Part shown: positions 54,168 to 64,000 of the stretch, one piece after another
How the letters are laid out: each line of letters starts with the position of its first letter
How positions within the stretch are numbered: the first letter of the stretch is position 1
Source: Rhizobium sp. FKL33
GTDB taxonomy: Bacteria; Pseudomonadota; Alphaproteobacteria; Rhizobiales; Rhizobiaceae
DNA length: 64,000 nucleotides
NCBI RefSeq assembly: GCF_005222915.1
Contig: NZ_STFX01000023.1
Span: 1 to 64,000, forward strand
Direction: 5' to 3'
The notes under the pieces: generated by a model
Told to the model about the DNA's origin: nothing
Databases searched by the model: none
The model's input: only the letters and a program-made list of their open reading frames with translations
Made by a program: the position numbers and the translations under genes

Positions 54168-54706
54168 TCCGCGCCTCTCTCTTCTCCCTTTTGGTCGGCG
54201 TGGCGGGCGCGGCGCTTCTGCATGTGATCATCGTGCTGGCGCTGCCGGCCTTCACCGGCATCGACGCCTACACCAAGCTGACCAATTACGACGCCGACCA
54301 GCGCTTCGTGCGCTTCGGCGCCAAACCCGACGCGATGGGCTTTTCCAACGGCGATCCCTTCCTGCGCACCGCCGCCTGCCTGGTGTCGGTGGCCGAACGG
54401 CCGGTGCGGCTGACGGCGTCGGCGGGGCCGGTGTTCTGGTCCTTCGCCGTCTACGATTCCGACTCCAACGAGATCTTCTCGATGAACGACCGCTCGCAGG
54501 CCGGCGGCGATCTCGACGCGATCATCGGCTCGCCCGAACAACTCGCACGGCTCCGCCGCGACAACCCCGACGCGGCCTCCGACTATGTGCTGATCGAAAT
54601 GCCCAGGCCGGAAGGCTATGTGGTGATCCGCGCGCTGGCCCCCACCCCGAGCCAGGACAAGGCGGCAAGGGATTTCCTCGACGGCGCGAGCTGCGAAGGC
54701 GGCTGA
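54164..54706 (+). CDS. DUF1254 domain protein
   Basis: 180 residues. Hydrophobic N-terminus (SLLVGVAGAALLHVIIVLAL) as anchor or signal, then DUF1254: YTKLTNYDADQRFVRFGAKP, SAGPVFWSFAVYDSDSNEIF, DYVLIEMPRPEGYVVIRALA. Usually found beside DUF1214, here by ATGA overlap, so the two form one operon and probably one assembly. Confidence 0.78.
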   Translation: MIRASLFSLLVGVAGAALLHVIIVLALPAFTGIDAYTKLTNYDADQRFVRFGAKPDAMGFSNGDPFLRTAACLVSVAERPVRLTASAGPVFWSFAVYDSDSNEIFSMNDRSQAGGDLDAIIGSPEQLARLRRDNPDAASDYVLIEMPRPEGYVVIRALAPTPSQDKAARDFLDGASCEGG

Positions 54707-55263
54707 AGAGCGCGTCTCCCTATACTCGATACGTTGGCAGCGCGACAACAGATGAGTTTAAATCCCGATCTCGTCACTACATATTTTTTCTATTACAATG
54801 TAACGACGACGAAACTCAAACTTATAAGCTCAATACTTTTATATTAGAGATATCTATACCAAAAATGATCAGTGTTTATGCAAGATCTATATATTTAAGG
54901 TAATAATTCGGCAAGAACCGACAGGCTTTATAGCCCTTCAGAACACATAGCCGAAAACCCTGCCTGAGGACCGTCGTCGTCAGGCTCAGGCGTCGAACCA
55001 GCGATGTGGACACGGCCGCGAGGGGGCATCAGGCCCCGGCGTATTCCAGACTGAACCGTCGGCAAGCGACGGCGCGGGTCGGCCGATGCTGATGACGCAG
55101 CCACATATTCACCCCTAAACCCGACGCGCCCCGTCAAGGCGCGGCAACCTCGTCATCGCAAGCAGGAACCGACAGAGACCGCCAGCATCTTTCAGTTCCT
55201 TCAGAAATTGTCCGATGCGCAGCCAGACGCGAACTGTTTCATCAAATCCGAAAAGGCCTTTCC
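54707..55263. other. AT-rich gap upstream of the giant gene
   Basis: 557 bases. The first 200 are markedly AT-rich (runs such as CATATTTTTTCTATTACAAT), unlike the window. The second part is mixed; short frames here (54928-55137 and 55115-55408, minus) look like noise. The AT-rich run and the AT-rich start of the giant gene together suggest a foreign boundary. I found no tRNA or inverted repeat. Confidence 0.5.
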
Positions 55264-58200
55264 ATGAGCACCTACTACACCACCGACGAGACGACCACGA
55301 CCGATTATGTCGACGTGACGGGATATGAACTCTCCAACGAAGTGACCGAAACATCCACTTATGAATACGACCGGTGGTATATTGAATTAACAAATTCAAA
55401 TTATTCATTCCAAATTTACGTTGACAATTCCTATATTTTAACTATGCCCATCACGACATCTGCAGTAAACTTTATAATTCAGCCATTTTATTTTTCAGAT
55501 AAAGAACACCTAATACTTGTATACACAGATAGAACTGACTCCTACGCATACATTTATGACATAGACGGAAATTTAATCAAAAGCTATACACTCACGGGCG
55601 CAAACGATATTTCTAGAGTATCCGTCGACTCGGATACGGGTGACATCGTCATCGAGTATCAAACCTCAGCGATGAGCTCGGAACCCGAATATGCGCTGAT
55701 CGATTCCGGCTACTCCGCCAACGCAGCCCCCACTCTCGCAACCAGCGCAACCGCCGCCACCGACGCCGACACTGCGCTCTCCGTTGACACCAGCCTGCTC
55801 GGCACGGACGCCGACGGCGACACGATCAGCGTCAGCACGGCCTCGGCGAGCAACGCCATCGTGATCGAAGACGGCGAAAACGGACTGCTGGTGATCTATA
55901 CCGGCTCGCTTGCCGAAGGCGAGACCGCGACCGTAGACGTCACCTACACGCTGAGCGACGGCACGGCTGAGACGACCGGCGGCGCGCTCACCGTTAGCGT
56001 CACCGGAACCGGCTCGACCACGCTCAACCTCACTTTCGACCAACTCGTTACGCTCTATGAGAAGGGCTATACGACGCTTGGAGAGATCGGCGGCGTCTAT
56101 ACCGCCATCACCGTCAGCGCCGACAGCGACGACCTGTCTTCTATTTCCACCTATGCGACCGCCTATGGCGCCCTGACCGTCGACCTCACCGAACCGGCGA
56201 GCATCACGGTCGCGCTGGCCGAGAGCCTCATCACCGCCGGCATCGCCTTCGCCGATGGCGACAACATCACGATCTCCGACACCGCCGAAAACATCGAGGC
56301 GCTCGATGCGGACGACATCGCCGCGCTCGCAACCCTCGGCATATCGGAGATCAAGGCCAGCGATGAAAAGCCGGGTCTGAGCCTCGCCCAGATCAACGCC
56401 CTGGCCGATGCCGATATTTCCGCGAGCTATGGCTCGGGCGACTATCTCGCCACGACCTCCAGCGAGACGCAGATCGGCACGACGACATCGAATTACAACA
56501 CCGATCTGACGGCACTCACCGGCGGCGGCTATGCGGTGTCCTGGACCGCTTACGATACGTCCTCGAGCAGCTATCAACTTTATGTCGAAGTGTTCGACGC
56601 CAAAGGCGCGGTCGTCAAGGAGGCCACGGCGATCGCGACGTCCGTCTACTTGTACAGCGGCGGCGCGCTGAGCGCTCTGAGCGATGGCGGCTTCGCCGCC
56701 GCCTGGGCGAATGGCAACCGAACGACGGTCACGCTCGCAACCTTTTCGGCCGAGGGCGACCCGGTCATGCAAAAGACGGTCAACGACACGACCGGTCAAT
56801 ATGTCTCCTATGTCTCGACCGAGGAACTCGCCAACGGCAATCTGGTGACCACCTGGACGACCTACGGACAGGATGGCAGCAGCTACGGCGCTTATATGAA
56901 AATCGTCGATTCCGACGGCGATGTCGTTTTAGCGGAAACGCGCGTCAATACCACGACATCAAATAGTCAGAACCAGCAGGAAGTCGTTGCGCTCGACGGC
57001 GGCGGTTTTGCGATTGTCTGGGTGTCCGATGGACAAGATAGTAGCGGTGCCGGCGTCTATATGAAGGTCTATTCGGCCTCGGGCGTTGAACTTCTCGGCG
57101 AAACCAGGGTCAACACGTATACAAACAGCCAGCAAACCTTTCCGGATCTGACGGCGCTGGCGACCGGCGGCTTCGTCGTCAACTGGTCTTCCGCCGTACA
57201 GGACGGCTCATACTACGGCGTCTATATGAAGGTCTATGACGCCAGCGGCAATGAGGTGCTGGCGGAAACCCGGGTCAACGACACCACGGCAGGCCCTCAG
57301 TATTACAGCGAAATCACCACACTGACCGATGGCGGCTTCGTGGTGACCTGGATGGGCTCCGCATCCGATTCTCACGTCTACGCCAAACAATATGCAGCCG
57401 ATGGGACGGCGGTGACGACGGAGATCCTCGTCAGCACCGCTAGTTCAGGTGAGTTCGACTATTACCCCGGCATCATCGCGCTGAGCGATGGCGGTTACGC
57501 CATCGCGTGGTTCCATTACGAGTCGTCGAATGATGGATATATCCCTCAGCTCCGGATCTTCGACGCCGACGGAAATGCCGTGGGAGATATCCTCTCCGCA
57601 TCCAGTTCGCATGGCAGCACCGACATCTCCTATAGCGAACTCTCGGATCCCTACCCTGAAATCACCGAACTCGCCAATGGCGACATCGTCGTCGCCTGGA
57701 CGTCGAACGACGGCGTCTACACCCGGACTTTTGAATCGGATACCGCCAGCGCCAGCCTCGACGACACAGCCGCCGTCATCAACGGCCTGTCGGTATCCGA
57801 TATCGCCGACCTCGTGGAACTCGGCGTCACGACCATCAACGTCACGGACGCAGGGGCGGTCACGTTCGAGAGCGACATCGCCTCGTCGCTGATCGCCATC
57901 GACGACATGATCATCACCGGCGCGACATCGGTGACCGTGTCGGGCGAAGGCGTCGCCATCGACGATTTCGACGCCGACGACATTGCCGCGCTCGACGCAC
58001 TTGGCGTCACCGCGATGGATGTCAGTGACGACGGCAAGATCACCCTCACCCTCGCCCAGGCAAACGCCTATGTGGCCGCCGGCATCGACTTCGCCAGCGA
58101 CGACACAGTGACCGTCACGCTCTCGGCGACGGAACTTGCTGCATTCGAGACCGATGATCTCGCCGATTTCAAAAGCGTTGGCGTCGACGTGTTCGATCTC

Positions 58201-61200
58201 ACCGACGCGGCGAGCATCACGGTGACCGATGCCGAGGATCTCATCACCGCCGGCATCGCCTTCGCCGATGGCGACAGCGTGACGATCTCCGACAGCGGCG
58301 AAAACCTCGCTGCGCTTTCGACGACGACAATCGCTTCACTCGCCGGGCTCGGCGTCTCGGCGGTCGACGCCAGCGGCGACGGCAAGGTGTCGTTCTCGCT
58401 CGAACAACTGACCGCATTCGACGAGGCCTCGATCGCGCTTACCGCGGACGACGCCATTACCCTCTACGACACGGCGGACAACCTGTCCGGGCTCGACGTC
58501 GATGACGCGACGATGCTCGAAGGGTTCGGCGTCTACACGATCTCGGTCTCCGACGGCGAAGCGGTCAGCATCAGCGCATCGGTCGCGTCCGCGCTTTCCA
58601 CGATCTCCGGCCTCGCCATTTCCGGCGCGGCCTCGGTGACCGTCACGGGAACCGGTTCGACCATCGACGATTTCGACGCCGACGACATCGCCGCGCTCGC
58701 AACGCTCGGCGTCACCGCCATGGATGTCAGTGACGACGGCGCGGTCACGCTCAGCCTCACCCAGGCAAACGCCTATGTGACCGCCGGCATCGACTTCGCC
58801 AGCGACGACACAGTGACCGTCACCCTCTCGGCGACGGACCTCGCCGCAGTCGAGACCGACGATCTCGCCGATCTCAAAAGCGTTGGCGTCGACGTGTTCG
58901 ATCTCACCGAGGCGGCGAGCATCACGGTGACCGATGCCGGGGACCTCATCGACGCCGGCATCGTCTTCGCCGATGGCGACGATGTGACGGTCTCCGACAC
59001 AGGCGACAATCTCGCCGGGCTTTCGACCACGACAATCGCCTCGCTCGCCACACTCGGCGTCACCAGCCTGAATGCCAGCGACGACGCCGTCACCCTCACC
59101 GTGGCGCAAGCCCAGGCGCTGATCGCCGCCGGCATCGCCTTTGCGACCGGCGACGCGGTCACGATCTCCGACAGCGCCGCAAACATCGAGGCGATGGATG
59201 CGGACGACATCACGGCGCTCGCAACCCTCGGCATCTCGGAGATCAAGGCCAGCGACGAGGCCCCTGCCCTCAGCCTCGCCCAGATCAACGCCCTGGCGGA
59301 TGTGGATATTTCGGCTGGCTATTCCTCGGGCGCCTATGCCGCCGCGTCCTCCAGCGATACGCTGATCGGTTCGACGACGTCGAATTACAACACCGATCTG
59401 ACGGCACTCACCGGCGGCGGCTATGCGGTGTCCTGGACCGTTTACGATACGTCCATAGCCAGCTATGTCCTCTATGTCGAAGTGTTCGACGCCAGCGGCG
59501 CGGTGGTCAAGGAGGCCACGGCGATCGCGACGTCCGTCTACTTGTACAGCGGCGGCGCGCTGAGCGCTCTGAGCGATGGCGGTTTTGCCGCCGCCTGGGC
59601 GAATGGCGACCGAACGACGGTCACGTTCGCAACCTTTTCGGCCGAGGGCGACCTCGTCATACAAAAGACGGCCAACGACACGACCGGTCAATATGTTTCC
59701 AATGTCTCGACCGAGGAACTCGCCAACGGCAATCTGGTGACCACCTGGACGACCTACGGACAGGATGGCAGCAGCTACGGCGCTTATATGAAAATCGTCG
59801 ATTCCGACGGCGATGTCGTTTTAGCGGAAACGCGCGTCAATACTACGACATCAAATAGTCAGAACCAGCAGGAAGTCGTTGCGCTCGACGGCGGCGGGTT
59901 TGCGGTCGTCTGGGTTTCCGATGGACAAGATAGTAGCTTTGACGGCGTCTATATGAAGGTCTATTCGGCCTCGGGCGCTGAACTTCTCGGCGAAACCAGG
60001 GTCAACACGTATACAAACAGCACGCAATCCTTTCCGGATCTGACGGCGCTGGCGACCGGCGGCTTCGTCGTCAGTTGGGCCTCCGCCGTACAGGACGGCT
60101 CAAGCTACGGCGTCTATATGAAGGTCTATGACGCCAGCGGCAATGAGGTGCTGGCGGAAACCCGGGTCAACGACACCACGGCAGGCGCTCAGTATTACAG
60201 CGAAATCACCACACTGACCGATGGCGGCTTCGTGGTGACCTGGATGGACAACTCATCCGGCCCTGGCGTCTACGCCAAACAATACGCCGCCGATGGAACG
60301 GCGGTGACGACGGAGATCCTCGTCAGCAGCAGTTCGTCGATCCAGAACTTATACCCCGCCGCCCTCGCGCTGAGCGATGGCGGTTACGCCATCGCCTGGT
60401 TCCATTACGAGTCGTCGATTTCTGGATATATCCCTCAGTTGCGGATCTTCGACGCCGACGGAAATGCCGTGGGAGATATCCTCTCCGCATCCAGCTCGCA
60501 TGCCAGCAACGACATCTACTATGGCGACACCTCGAATGTCTACCCTGAAATCACCGAACTCGCCAATGGCGACATCGTCGTCGCCTGGACGTCAAGCAGC
60601 GGCGTCTACACGCGGACTTTTGAACCGGATACCGCCAGCGCCAGCCTCGACGACACGGCCGCCGTCATCAACGACCTGTCCCAATCCGACATCGCCGACC
60701 TCGTGGAACTCGGCGTCACGACCATCAACGTCGCGGACGCAGGGGCAGTCACGCTCGAGAGCGACATCGCCTCGTCGCTGATCGCCATCGACGACATGAT
60801 CATCACCGGCGCGACATCGGTGACCGTGTCGGGCGAAGGCGTCGCCATCGACGATTTCGACGCCGACGACATTGCCGCGCTCGACGCACTTGGCGTCACC
60901 GCGATGGATGTCAGTGACGACGGCAAGATCACCCTCACCCTCGCCCAGGCAAACGCCTATGTGACCGCCGGCATCGACTTCGCCAGCGACGACACAGTGA
61001 CCGTCACGCTCTCGGCGACACAGCTTGCCGCGCTCGACGCGGACGATCTCACAGATCTCGACGATCTCGGCGTCGACGTGTTCGATCTGTCCGAAGCGGC
61101 GAGCATCACGGTGGCCGATGCCGAGGACCTCATCGACGCCGGCATCGCCTTCGCCGATGGCGACAGCGTGACGATCTCCGACAGCGGCGAAAACCTCGCC

Positions 61201-64000
61201 GCGCTGACGACCACCAAAATCGCCTCACTCGCCACGCTCGGCGTCACCAGCCTCGACGCCAGCGGCGACGGCGCTGTGACCTTCACCTACGCCAAGTATT
61301 CCGCCCTCGTCACCGCCCAGATCGCGCTGACCGCCGACGACACGGTGACCGTCACCGCCACCGCCGACGAGATCTCGGCGCTGTCCACCACGGAGATCGC
61401 CGCGCTCGGAACCTACGGCGTCGACATCATCGACATCGACAGCAACACGCTGACGCTGACCGACGACCAATATGCCGCGTTCATCAGCGCCGGCATCAGC
61501 TTCGACGCAGGCGACGCGATCAACCGCTCTGTCGTCGTCAGCAACCCGGATGACGCCACCGACGCCGACACCGCGCTCACGGTCGCAACCAGCCTGCTCG
61601 GCACGGACGCGGACAAGGACACGATCAGCGTCAGCGCCGCATCGGTCACCAGCGACAACGCCATCGTGATCGCAGACGGCGACGATGGTCTGCTGGTCAT
61701 CTATACCGGCTCGCTCGACGAAGGCGAAACTGCGGAGGTGGATATCAGCTACACGCTGAGCGACGGCACGGCTGAGACGACCGGCGGCGAACTCACCGTC
61801 ACCGTCACCGGAACCGGCTCGACCACGCTCAACCTAACCTTCGACCAGGCCGTCACGCTGTATAACGCGGACTTCACCACGCTCGCATCGATCGGCGGCC
61901 CCTATACCGACGTCAGCCTGACCGCCGACAGCGACGATCTCTCTTACGTCTCGACCTACGGAACCGCGTATAACGTCTCTTCGGTCGATCTGAGCGACGA
62001 CAAGGCGAGCATCACGGTGGCGCTGGCCGAGAGCCTCATCACCGCCGGCATCGCCTTCGACGACAGCGACACAATCACCGTCGCCGACACCGCCGAAAAT
62101 CTCGCCGCGCTCACGACCACGACAATCGCCTCGCTCGCCACGCTCGGCGTCACCAGCCTCGACGCCAGCGACGACGCCGTCACCCTCACCGTGGCGCAGG
62201 CCGAGGCGCTGATCGCCGCCGGCATCGACTTTGACGACAGCGACACGGTCACGATCTCCGACACCGCCGAAAACATCGAGGCGATGGATGTGGACGACAT
62301 CACAGCGCTCGCAACCCTCGGCATCTCGGAGATCAAGGCCAGCGACGAGGCCCCGGCCCTCAGCCTCGCCCAGATCAACGCCCTGGCGGATGTGCATATA
62401 TCCACGAGCTACGCCTCGGGCGCCTATGCCGCCGCGTCGTCTAGCGAAACGCTGATCGGTTCGACGACGTCGAACGGCAACACCGATCTGACGGCGCTCA
62501 CCGGCGGCGGCTATGCGGTGTCCTGGACGGCCTACAACACGTCCAACTACAGCTACGACCTTTATGTCGAAGTGTTCGACGCCGACGGCGCGGTCGTCAA
62601 GGCAGCCACGGCGGTCGCCACATCGGCCTGGTCCAACTCTGGCGGCGCGCTGATCGCGCTCAGCGACGGCGGTTTTGCCGCGACCTGGGCGAATCGCAGC
62701 CAGACGACGGTCACTCTGGCGACGTTCTCGGCTGACGGCGATCTCGTGATGGAGCAGGCGATCAACGACACGGCCGGTTCATCTGTATCCTATGTTTCGA
62801 CAGAAGAACTCGCCAACGGCAATCTGGTCATCACCTGGTCAACCTCAGGTACCGATGGCGACGCCTTCGGCGCGTATATGAAAATCGTCGAGTCCGACGG
62901 CGATGTCGTTTTAGCGGAAACGCGCGTCAACACCTATACATCAGGTAGTCAGGCTCAGCAGGAGGTCGTCGCGCTCGACGGCGGCGGGTTTGCGATCGTC
63001 TGGACCTCGAATGGACAGGACGGCAGCGGGAACGGCGTCTACATGAAGGTCTATTCGGCTTCTGGCGCTGAAATTCTTGGCGAAACCAGGGTCAATACGT
63101 CTACCAATGGGGCGCAAGAAAATGCCGATATAACCGCGCTCGCGAATGGCGGCTTCGTCGTCAGCTGGACCTCCGGCAACGAGGCCAACGTCTACATGAA
63201 AGTGTATGACTCGCTCGGCAATGAGGTTCTCGACGAGGAGACGCCGGCCAGCGACACCAACGGGAACTATCAGCCCTATAGCGAGATCACCACACTGACC
63301 GATGGCGGTTTCGTGATTACATGGATGGAATTCTCGTCCAACTATGAAATCTATGCGAAACAATACGCTGCTGACGGAACAGAGGTGACGTCGAAGACCC
63401 TAGTCAGCAGCGGCAGCTCGTCAAATGAAGAGTACTACCCCGGCGTCATCGCACTGGCCAATGGCGGTTACGCCATCGCCTGGTTCCACGTAGATAGTGC
63501 GCGGCGATACCTCATCCAGCTGCGGATCTTCGACGCGGACGGAAATGCCGTGGGAGATGTCCTCTCCACGTCAGCCTTGAATGGCTCCTCCGAAATTTAC
63601 AATAATGAAAACACGAACCGATACCCGGAAATCACCGAACTCGCCAATGGCGACATCGTCGTCGCCTGGACGTCGAGCAACGGCGTCTACACCCGGACCT
63701 TTGAACCGGACACCGAAAGCGCCAGCCTCGACGATGAGGCGGCCGTCATCAACGGCCTGTCCCAATCCGACATCGCCGACCTCGTGGAACTCGGCGTCAC
63801 GACCATCAACGTCACGGATGCAAAGGCGATCACGCTCTCGGCCGATCTCGCCTCGTCGCTGATCGCCATCGACGACATGGCCATCGCCGGCGCGACATCG
63901 GTGACGGTGTCGGGCGAGGGCGTCGCCATCGACGATTTCGACGCCGAGGACATCGCCGACCTCGCAACGCTCGGCGTCACCGTCATGGATGTGACAGACG
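55264..64000 (+). CDS. giant repeat-built secreted protein, 3' end beyond window
   Basis: The frame from the ATG at 55264 (AAGG upstream) stays open to the end of the window: at least 2,912 codons. The N-terminal 160 residues are Thr/Tyr/Ser-rich and AT-rich in DNA. Then two kinds of unit alternate: (a) beta-strand-rich modules with LTDGGFVVTW, YGVYMKVYDASGNEVLAETR and similar, in three large copies; (b) short 45-residue units such as LATLGVTSLDASGDGAVTFT with ADGDSVTISD. A bacterial Ig-like segment with SLLGTDADGDTISVS appears at 55740-56040 and 61560-61850. No RTX block or secretion signal is seen because the end is missing. Probably a surface or extracellular adhesin. Confidence 0.88.
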   Translation, partial: MSTYYTTDETTTTDYVDVTGYELSNEVTETSTYEYDRWYIELTNSNYSFQIYVDNSYILTMPITTSAVNFIIQPFYFSDKEHLILVYTDRTDSYAYIYDIDGNLIKSYTLTGANDISRVSVDSDTGDIVIEYQTSAMSSEPEYALIDSGYSANAAPTLATSATAATDADTALSVDTSLLGTDADGDTISVSTASASNAIVIEDGENGLLVIYTGSLAEGETATVDVTYTLSDGTAETTGGALTVSVTGTGSTTLNLTFDQLVTLYEKGYTTLGEIGGVYTAITVSADSDDLSSISTYATAYGALTVDLTEPASITVALAESLITAGIAFADGDNITISDTAENIEALDADDIAALATLGISEIKASDEKPGLSLAQINALADADISASYGSGDYLATTSSETQIGTTTSNYNTDLTALTGGGYAVSWTAYDTSSSSYQLYVEVFDAKGAVVKEATAIATSVYLYSGGALSALSDGGFAAAWANGNRTTVTLATFSAEGDPVMQKTVNDTTGQYVSYVSTEELANGNLVTTWTTYGQDGSSYGAYMKIVDSDGDVVLAETRVNTTTSNSQNQQEVVALDGGGFAIVWVSDGQDSSGAGVYMKVYSASGVELLGETRVNTYTNSQQTFPDLTALATGGFVVNWSSAVQDGSYYGVYMKVYDASGNEVLAETRVNDTTAGPQYYSEITTLTDGGFVVTWMGSASDSHVYAKQYAADGTAVTTEILVSTASSGEFDYYPGIIALSDGGYAIAWFHYESSNDGYIPQLRIFDADGNAVGDILSASSSHGSTDISYSELSDPYPEITELANGDIVVAWTSNDGVYTRTFESDTASASLDDTAAVINGLSVSDIADLVELGVTTINVTDAGAVTFESDIASSLIAIDDMIITGATSVTVSGEGVAIDDFDADDIAALDALGVTAMDVSDDGKITLTLAQANAYVAAGIDFASDDTVTVTLSATELAAFETDDLADFKSVGVDVFDLTDAASITVTDAEDLITAGIAFADGDSVTISDSGENLAALSTTTIASLAGLGVSAVDASGDGKVSFSLEQLTAFDEASIALTADDAITLYDTADNLSGLDVDDATMLEGFGVYTISVSDGEAVSISASVASALSTISGLAISGAASVTVTGTGSTIDDFDADDIAALATLGVTAMDVSDDGAVTLSLTQANAYVTAGIDFASDDTVTVTLSATDLAAVETDDLADLKSVGVDVFDLTEAASITVTDAGDLIDAGIVFADGDDVTVSDTGDNLAGLSTTTIASLATLGVTSLNASDDAVTLTVAQAQALIAAGIAFATGDAVTISDSAANIEAMDADDITALATLGISEIKASDEAPALSLAQINALADVDISAGYSSGAYAAASSSDTLIGSTTSNYNTDLTALTGGGYAVSWTVYDTSIASYVLYVEVFDASGAVVKEATAIATSVYLYSGGALSALSDGGFAAAWANGDRTTVTFATFSAEGDLVIQKTANDTTGQYVSNVSTEELANGNLVTTWTTYGQDGSSYGAYMKIVDSDGDVVLAETRVNTTTSNSQNQQEVVALDGGGFAVVWVSDGQDSSFDGVYMKVYSASGAELLGETRVNTYTNSTQSFPDLTALATGGFVVSWASAVQDGSSYGVYMKVYDASGNEVLAETRVNDTTAGAQYYSEITTLTDGGFVVTWMDNSSGPGVYAKQYAADGTAVTTEILVSSSSSIQNLYPAALALSDGGYAIAWFHYESSISGYIPQLRIFDADGNAVGDILSASSSHASNDIYYGDTSNVYPEITELANGDIVVAWTSSSGVYTRTFEPDTASASLDDTAAVINDLSQSDIADLVELGVTTINVADAGAVTLESDIASSLIAIDDMIITGATSVTVSGEGVAIDDFDADDIAALDALGVTAMDVSDDGKITLTLAQANAYVTAGIDFASDDTVTVTLSATQLAALDADDLTDLDDLGVDVFDLSEAASITVADAEDLIDAGIAFADGDSVTISDSGENLAALTTTKIASLATLGVTSLDASGDGAVTFTYAKYSALVTAQIALTADDTVTVTATADEISALSTTEIAALGTYGVDIIDIDSNTLTLTDDQYAAFISAGISFDAGDAINRSVVVSNPDDATDADTALTVATSLLGTDADKDTISVSAASVTSDNAIVIADGDDGLLVIYTGSLDEGETAEVDISYTLSDGTAETTGGELTVTVTGTGSTTLNLTFDQAVTLYNADFTTLASIGGPYTDVSLTADSDDLSYVSTYGTAYNVSSVDLSDDKASITVALAESLITAGIAFDDSDTITVADTAENLAALTTTTIASLATLGVTSLDASDDAVTLTVAQAEALIAAGIDFDDSDTVTISDTAENIEAMDVDDITALATLGISEIKASDEAPALSLAQINALADVHISTSYASGAYAAASSSETLIGSTTSNGNTDLTALTGGGYAVSWTAYNTSNYSYDLYVEVFDADGAVVKAATAVATSAWSNSGGALIALSDGGFAATWANRSQTTVTLATFSADGDLVMEQAINDTAGSSVSYVSTEELANGNLVITWSTSGTDGDAFGAYMKIVESDGDVVLAETRVNTYTSGSQAQQEVVALDGGGFAIVWTSNGQDGSGNGVYMKVYSASGAEILGETRVNTSTNGAQENADITALANGGFVVSWTSGNEANVYMKVYDSLGNEVLDEETPASDTNGNYQPYSEITTLTDGGFVITWMEFSSNYEIYAKQYAADGTEVTSKTLVSSGSSSNEEYYPGVIALANGGYAIAWFHVDSARRYLIQLRIFDADGNAVGDVLSTSALNGSSEIYNNENTNRYPEITELANGDIVVAWTSSNGVYTRTFEPDTESASLDDEAAVINGLSQSDIADLVELGVTTINVTDAKAITLSADLASSLIAIDDMAIAGATSVTVSGEGVAIDDFDAEDIADLATLGVTVMDVTD
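56250..59139 (+). repeat. macro-repeat unit 1 of the giant gene
   Basis: Starts near the GCCGAAAACATCGAGGCG codons; includes the large beta module (about 56461-57720) and then a run of 45-residue short units. About 2.89 kb. Compare with unit 2 starting about 59140: long stretches are identical (for example GTCTCCTATGTC near 56805 and GTTTCCAATGTC near 59695 differ by few bases). Confidence 0.8.
59140..62229 (+). repeat. macro-repeat unit 2 of the giant gene
   Basis: About 3.09 kb; the large beta module lies at about 59352-60610. It is longer than unit 1 because it carries the extra bacterial-Ig-like segment at 61560-61850, a copy of the one at 55740-56040. Strong DNA identity to unit 1 in the large module. 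Confidence 0.8.
62230..64000 (+). repeat. macro-repeat unit 3 of the giant gene (incomplete)
   Basis: The large beta module lies at about 62442-63700; it has more substitutions than unit 2 (for example the first strands differ). The short-unit run after it is cut by the window end. Confidence 0.75.

Noticed and set aside
54928-55408. Two short minus-strand frames before the giant gene
   Set aside because: No ribosome binding site, no recognised motif, and the second overlaps the giant gene's N-terminal codons.
55666-59691. Long minus-strand frames (377 and 451 residues) inside the giant gene
   Set aside because: They repeat with the macro-repeat and mirror its codon bias; the plus frame is continuous over the whole region.
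1-64000. CRISPR arrays, rRNA or tRNA genes, transposases
   Set aside because: I looked for regularly spaced short direct repeats, cloverleaf-like stretches and transposase motifs by eye and saw none; a dedicated scan (tRNAscan-SE, CRISPRCasFinder) would be decisive.

Overview
The window is GC-rich, densely coded DNA from an alphaproteobacterium, most likely of the order Hyphomicrobiales (Rhizobiales). The indications are the YcgN/PBP1A pair, an HWE-family histidine kinase, a GTA-type head gene set with DUF6107, a SigF/NrsF sigma/anti-sigma pair, and palindromic intergenic elements of the rhizobial mosaic type. No genus is assigned. I saw no rRNA, tRNA, CRISPR array or insertion-sequence transposase.

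Region 1 (1-24.5 kb) is a dispersed phage-head / gene-transfer-agent (GTA) locus. All head genes lie on the minus strand in canonical order: a small terminase-like gene and large terminase (22.8-20.6 kb), a GH19-type endolysin (20.5-19.8), portal (10.8-9.6), DUF6107 (6.5-6.1) and prohead protease (1.6-1.0). Unrelated genes separate them: an RTX adhesin, a RelE/HTH toxin-antitoxin pair, an orphan HicB, a 2-oxoglutarate oxygenase, an LRR protein, a GGDEF-EAL protein, an FkbM methyltransferase, a receiver/HWE-kinase pair, and a cluster holding three copies of a Dabb-domain gene (one full length, two sharing an internal deletion). Upstream of the terminase is a foreign-looking two-gene cassette made of a nucleotidyltransferase-fold protein and an unknown protein.

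Region 2 (24.6-34.6 kb) carries PBP1A, YcgN, a Calx-beta/RTX protein built from three near-identical units of about 0.7 kb, an RTX metalloprotease-like protein, two adjacent sulfotransferase-fold paralogues (the second with degenerate PAPS-binding motifs) and a LysE exporter.

Region 3 (34.6-39.9 kb) is a complete bufferin (copper-binding RiPP) operon: two tandem bufA precursors, bufB (DUF692), bufC (DUF2063) and a DoxX gene. Its divergent neighbours are an ECF sigma factor and an NrsF-type anti-sigma factor. Matching promoter-like motifs (GTAAYA-N16-CGTA) point both ways in the shared intergenic region. A small RTX protein follows, with its ribosome binding site inside a strong dyad.

Region 4 (40-54.7 kb) holds a PleD-like diguanylate cyclase, a DUF1275 transporter-like protein, a NIT-domain chemoreceptor, a solitary ParA, a decayed PIN toxin/antitoxin pair, a spermidine-synthase-like protein, two RTX paralogues, a winged-helix-like protein, a pyruvate-kinase-like protein and a DUF1214/DUF1254 pair.

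Region 5 (54.7 kb to the end) is an AT-rich gap followed by one giant open frame of at least 2,912 codons that runs off the window. It is built from macro-repeats of about 2.9-3.1 kb and is probably a secreted surface protein. Altogether the window holds six clear RTX (type I secreted) genes plus this giant, but no type I secretion apparatus.
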